Below are positions 5,572 through 8,084 of a stretch of DNA of 8,084 bases, in pieces; within the stretch, counting starts at the first letter, position 1; each line of letters opens with the position of its first letter. This stretch comes from Comamonadaceae bacterium (GTDB taxonomy: Bacteria > Pseudomonadota > Gammaproteobacteria > Burkholderiales > Burkholderiaceae_C), in assembly GCA_947460065.1 (NCBI GenBank), contig CANHGF010000094.1, positions 1-8,084 of the forward strand. Reading direction: 5' to 3'. Under the pieces are notes generated by a model, which searched no databases, had not been told where the DNA came from, and worked only from the letters and a program-made list of their open reading frames with translations. Position numbers and translations under genes: made by a program.

Positions 5572-6546
5572 GTGGTGATCTATCATGCGCCGATGCTCGC
5601 AGCGCTGTATCCCTTGGCTCGCCGTTTACCCAGATCTCATGGTGCATGGGTCGCGCTGGCATCGGTGCTCACCGTGTCTTGTGCAATCAGTCAGGTAGGC
5701 ACGAGCAAGGTTGACGTCCCTGTCCTGGGTTCGAAATGTAATGAGCGGGTCAAGGATGTCAGCATGGTCCGTGGCGAGTTGCGGGTGCCGGCTGTGAGCG
5801 GTGGGCAACTGCCCGCGGTTGTTCTGCTGCACAGTAACGCTGGCATAGTTGGCGTCGGCGATTTTTACGCCCGTGCGCTCAATGCTGCTGGCATCGCCAC
5901 GCTTGAGCTGGACTCCTATGGCAGCCGTGGTGTGCGCAATGGCAATGACCGGACAGCGCCTGTGCTGTGTGACCGGCTTCAAGATGCGTGGGGGGCGTTG
6001 GTCTTTCTGGCCCAAGATGGTCGGTTTAAGCCACAGCAAATTGGCGTGGCCGGTTTTTCAAGCGGCGGTGCTGTTGCGATCATGACGGGCATGGGCGTCA
6101 GACCGCCGCGGCTGCCGCGTGACGGCCTCGCCTTGCCCCAAGATCGGGTCTATGCAGCGCATTTCGCGCTGTACCCAGGCTGCGCCAACATCATGGACGA
6201 CCCGCAGCGCATCCGCTCGTGGATCAACCCCGGCCGCCCGCAAAACTGGGGCAGTACGGGCAAGCCTATTCACATCACCTCTGGCACCCGCGATGATTTC
6301 GATCTTGACCCCAAGGCCGATTGCCTGCGCATGGCCCAGGAGTTTCCTGACATCGCCGGTCAACTGACGGTGCGATTGGTGGAGGGGGCCACGCATGCCT
6401 TTGATTGGACCAACCCACCGCCCCCCGCTTACAGCCCATTTGCCAAGGCGCAAAGCGGCGCCATGGTGACCATGAGCTACTCGGCCAAGGAAGCTGAAAC
6501 GGCCCGAGCAGAGATGGTTCAGTTTTTCCTGAGTAAGCTGAAATAG
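5572..6546 (+). CDS. Exported dienelactone-hydrolase-family alpha/beta hydrolase
   Basis: A 324-aa alpha/beta hydrolase resembling dienelactone hydrolases. The nucleophile elbow is GFSSGG (161-166), giving Ser163 where classical DLH enzymes have Cys. The acid is likely Asp241 or Asp242 in SGTRDDFDLDP (237-247), and the His is His275 in EGATHAFDW (271-279). HSNAG (87-91) provides the oxyanion-hole strand end. The N-terminus has a basic stretch and hydrophobic segment ending TVSC (34-37), either a signal peptide or an imperfect lipobox with Cys37, so the protein is probably exported. The start is uncertain: GTG at 5572 has GAGG about 10 nt upstream, while an ATG at 5593 lacks a clear site but still keeps the signal. 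Cys56, 133, 204 and 251 could form disulfides after export. The substrate is unknown; an ester or lactone is likely from the family. Stands alone between unrelated genes. Confidence 0.88.
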   Translation: MVIYHAPMLAALYPLARRLPRSHGAWVALASVLTVSCAISQVGTSKVDVPVLGSKCNERVKDVSMVRGELRVPAVSGGQLPAVVLLHSNAGIVGVGDFYARALNAAGIATLELDSYGSRGVRNGNDRTAPVLCDRLQDAWGALVFLAQDGRFKPQQIGVAGFSSGGAVAIMTGMGVRPPRLPRDGLALPQDRVYAAHFALYPGCANIMDDPQRIRSWINPGRPQNWGSTGKPIHITSGTRDDFDLDPKADCLRMAQEFPDIAGQLTVRLVEGATHAFDWTNPPPPAYSPFAKAQSGAMVTMSYSAKEAETARAEMVQFFLSKLK

Positions 6547-6583
6547 ACTGTCGTGTAGCCAACTTGGCGCATGCAGGAGCTCT

Positions 6584-6729
6584 GTGCGATACATTTTTTG
6601 TTGTCGCGAGTGCAACTGCTGGGAATTAGCGGGGAATCAGCGGTGGATGTCTGCCGCCGTTGCGGCCGCGGGATCTGCGGCCGGTCAAGCATGCGTCACA
6701 CAGGATTCATGCACCACAAGCATGGTTGA
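6584..6729 (+). pseudogene. Possible frameshifted small zinc-ribbon-like gene
   Basis: From a GTG at 6584 (AGGAG at 6575-6579, 4 nt spacing) one frame reads VRYIFCCRECNCWELAG up to a run of four G at 6631-6634. Beyond it, the frame shifted by -1 reads ESAVDVCRRCGRGICGR and continues to a stop at 6727-6729. Joining the two by a single extra G in the run would give a protein of about 48 aa with a CxxCxC pair followed by CxxCxxxxC, the look of a small zinc-binding ribbon. Neither frame alone makes a sensible protein. This is inference from a pattern: it could be a true pseudogene, a sequencing error in a homopolymer, or chance in Cys-encoding GC-rich DNA. An in-frame ATG at 6571 opens the second frame alone (52 aa), which is less attractive. 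Confidence 0.4.
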
Positions 6730-6768
6730 GGTGCGGCAATCAGCCGTGATCTAAACAGGACTGGACTC

Positions 6769-6903
6769 ATGACGGACCATAACATTCCCGCGGCAGAAGA
6801 TGTTTCTGAAGATGATTTCGAAACCGTTGGTGACTATCACCGCATTGCGGCCCATCATTTCGGTGCTAAGGGAAAAAGATGTTTCAAAGGTGCTTGTTCC
6901 TGA
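6769..6903 (+). CDS. Small 44-aa acidic/His-rich protein
   Basis: An ATG with AGGA 8 nt upstream opens a 44-aa frame. Residues 10-22 are acidic (EDVSEDDFETVGD) and residues 23-31 are YHRIAAHHF, giving a short amphipathic His-bearing helix; the tail is basic with two Cys (KGKRCFKGACS). It overlaps the start of the following gene by 25 bp and contains that gene's Shine-Dalgarno, so it may be translationally coupled to it. The abrupt change to a Lys/Cys-rich tail where the overlap begins suggests the 3' end of a longer ancestral gene was lost. No family was recognised. Support is the ribosome binding site and the ordered composition; coding status is not proven. Confidence 0.5.
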   Translation: MTDHNIPAAEDVSEDDFETVGDYHRIAAHHFGAKGKRCFKGACS

Positions 6904-7673
6904 TCCAGATGCTCTTGCCGATGCTGGCAATGGGCCAGACCACCTTGCTCAGCCCTGTGTGCGCGGATCCTTCGCGCAAGCAGTCCTGCCTCAGTGCGCA
7001 GGAAGCTATGTCGCTGGTCTTGCCCGGCTCCGCGTCCAGCCTGTCCGAAGTGCGCCCGGGTCAGCGCAAGTTCGCCAGCCTGGTTGACTTCCAGCCTTTG
7101 TCTTTGACCGGTGTCGAATCGCTGGCGCTGGGCATCAGCGAAGTGGTGGAAATAGACACTGCGACCGGCACCCGCCCTGACTGCCGCGCCTGCGTGCCGA
7201 AGATGATCATCTCGGTCTTGGAGTTTGCCCAGGGTCGTTGGAAGCTCGCCGCGCAATCTAAGGAGTTGGACGGGGTTGGCGGCGTCGGGCAGCTTCGGAT
7301 CGACCTCAAGACGGTCGACCTCGGCCGCCGTCGCCTGCTGATCACCATGGCGGCTGGCTTTACCGGGCAGGGGGTGACGGAAACAGGCAACGCCTATTTT
7401 CTCGCCAGCCTGGAGCCCGTGGGCCGTCTGAGCCGCACGGTGATCGACCTCGGATTCATTAACACTGGCTCGTATTCCTGCGGTAGCGGTCTGGGCCAAG
7501 AGGAATGGATCATCGAGACTGAGGTACTGGTTCTGCGCCGGAAGGACTCGATGCCCGAGTTCCTGACCGTCAGGACCGACCTTCCCTGCAAGGGCGACAA
7601 GGCTGCGCAAAGCAGCGCGCCGCTGGTGTACCGGGTCAACGCCAGAACGCTAAAGATAGAGCGGGCTCGCTGA
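6879..7673 (+). CDS. Exported six-cysteine protein of unknown function
   Basis: A 264-aa protein I do not recognise. AAGGGA lies 5 nt before the ATG. The N-terminus is a signal peptide (hydrophobic residues 5-17, likely cleavage after LAMG at residue 19). The mature part carries six Cys (28, 37, 102, 105, 201, 237), an even number that suits three disulfides in the periplasm. The C102-x2-C105 pair (DCRACVPK) is not a thioredoxin motif in context. Alternating strands such as KMIISVLEFAQGRWKLAA, RRLLITMAAGF and EEWIIETEVLVLRR indicate a mostly beta fold, without membrane helices after the signal. No catalytic motif was seen. It follows two small frames closely, and its 3' end overlaps a minus-strand ORF by 24 bp. 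Periplasmic location is inferred from the signal peptide only. Confidence 0.8.
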   Translation: MFQRCLFLIQMLLPMLAMGQTTLLSPVCADPSRKQSCLSAQEAMSLVLPGSASSLSEVRPGQRKFASLVDFQPLSLTGVESLALGISEVVEIDTATGTRPDCRACVPKMIISVLEFAQGRWKLAAQSKELDGVGGVGQLRIDLKTVDLGRRRLLITMAAGFTGQGVTETGNAYFLASLEPVGRLSRTVIDLGFINTGSYSCGSGLGQEEWIIETEVLVLRRKDSMPEFLTVRTDLPCKGDKAAQSSAPLVYRVNARTLKIERAR

Positions 7674-7865
7674 GCTGTCGCTGACCCATCTTTGCACAGC
7701 GCACAGCCTTCCGCAGCTTGCCGCAGTATGTATGTGAGCAGCAGCCCCGCCGACTTCGCCGCTGGAGTCGGTCACCGGTAGAAACCACCAGTTGGTCATG
7801 TCCGACACATGCAGCACATGGCTGCTCGTGTCGCGCAGGATGGGCAGGCCTTTGGAAGGTGGCAT
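7650..7865 (-). CDS. Hypothetical 71-aa protein behind the SOUL gene
   Basis: The ATG at 7865 follows the stop of the SOUL-family gene after a single base (TGA-A-ATG), the spacing of translationally coupled pairs. Codons 2-38 end mostly in G or C, as real genes here do, and read as plausible protein (GLPILRDTSSHVLHVSD, NWWFLPVTD). After residue 40 the composition becomes less ordered, and the frame runs 24 bp into the 3' end of the convergent gene. No Shine-Dalgarno was found and no family recognised. It may be genuine, or a gene whose 3' part was replaced. Confidence 0.4.
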   Translation of the reverse strand: MPPSKGLPILRDTSSHVLHVSDMTNWWFLPVTDSSGEVGGAAAHIHTAASCGRLCAVQRWVSDSSASPLYL

Positions 7866-7866
7866 T

Positions 7867-8084
7867 TCAGGGGGATTTCGTCGGCGCCGATACCTCGATC
7901 AGGATCTCATTGCGCCGGAACATGGGCAAGGTCCAGGGCGGGTCGTAGCGAGCCAGCTGGGCTGGGCTCAGCGCTGCCAGGGACTGCTGGCGGGCCCACT
8001 GCACGGCCTCCTGGGTTTTGGCTTCGACCCGCGATTCGGTGGTGAATCCCGAAAATTTGTGAGCCACAAACCACTGGGGCGGCA
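7867..8084 (-). CDS. SOUL-family haem-binding protein, C-terminal part (cut by window)
   Basis: The frame is open to the right edge, so the N-terminal two thirds lie outside the window. The visible 72 residues end in ARYDPPWTLPMFRRNEILIEV, the most conserved stretch of SOUL/HBP proteins (xYDPPWT-P-xRRNEV-I-V). Before it lies the KFSGFTTESRVEAKTQEA strand-helix unit with the usual (R/K)FSG motif. These proteins bind haem or tetrapyrrole; in bacteria their role is not well established. A GTG at 8065-8067 is an internal Val, not the start. The natural end after IEV plus eight residues shows an intact C-terminus. A possible 71-aa ORF follows after one base. Confidence 0.88.
   Translation of the reverse strand, partial: PPQWFVAHKFSGFTTESRVEAKTQEAVQWARQQSLAALSPAQLARYDPPWTLPMFRRNEILIEVSAPTKSP

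Noticed and set aside
5444..5662. 72-aa minus-strand open frame upstream of the hydrolase
   Set aside because: It overlaps the hydrolase start region and has no ribosome binding site or recognisable motif.
6058..6615. 185-aa minus-strand open frame
   Set aside because: Antisense to the hydrolase, which has catalytic motifs in the other frame; a high-GC shadow.
6855..7610. 251-aa minus-strand open frame opposite the six-cysteine protein
   Set aside because: The plus-strand gene has a strong ribosome binding site and signal peptide. The antisense translation is Gln/His/Arg-rich, typical of a shadow frame.

Overview
The window looks like chromosome of a Gram-negative betaproteobacterium, most likely order Burkholderiales (Comamonadaceae-like). 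The basis is a general-bacterial-porin-type trimeric porin with a C-terminal Phe, high-GC codon use, compact intergenic spaces and a tRNA-Pro(CGG) of proteobacterial form. This assignment is by recognition of families only; no database search was possible.

Layout. Positions 158-1204 (minus) encode an outer-membrane porin, followed by a clear rho-independent terminator (87-125). A roughly 350-bp divergent spacer separates it from a 480-aa sodium:solute symporter (1554-2996, plus). Next comes an intact tRNA-Pro with anticodon CGG (3108-3184), driven by an extended -10 promoter. Directly behind the tRNA, on the minus strand, sits a BrnT/BrnA type II toxin-antitoxin operon (3219-3795) with a promoter overlapped by a perfect 9-bp inverted repeat, the likely BrnA operator. 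This operon is closed on its far side by a second, degenerate tRNA-Pro copy (3860-3935). That copy is identical to the real gene over its last 45 nt, from the anticodon loop through CCA, and diverged in its 5' third. The toxin-antitoxin module is therefore bracketed by tRNA-derived direct repeats, which is the geometry of a small tRNA-targeted insertion or a scar of one. No integrase is present in the window.

After a 587-bp stretch without a convincing gene, four further plus-strand loci follow. They are a DUF2892-type membrane protein fused to a helical C-terminal domain (4523-5416), an exported serine-nucleophile dienelactone-hydrolase-family protein (5572-6546), two small reading frames (6584-6729 and 6769-6903), and an exported six-cysteine protein of unknown function (6879-7673). 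The first small frame appears to be a zinc-ribbon-like gene interrupted by a one-base frameshift in a G run. The second is a 44-aa acidic/His-rich protein overlapping the next gene. On the minus strand at the right edge lie the C-terminal part of a SOUL-family haem-binding protein (7867-8084, cut by the window) and a possible 71-aa partner ORF one base behind it.

Most genes look like unlinked single-gene units. The most informative region is 3108-3935 (tRNA, brnTA, tRNA copy). The least understood is the cluster of small frames at 6570-6903.
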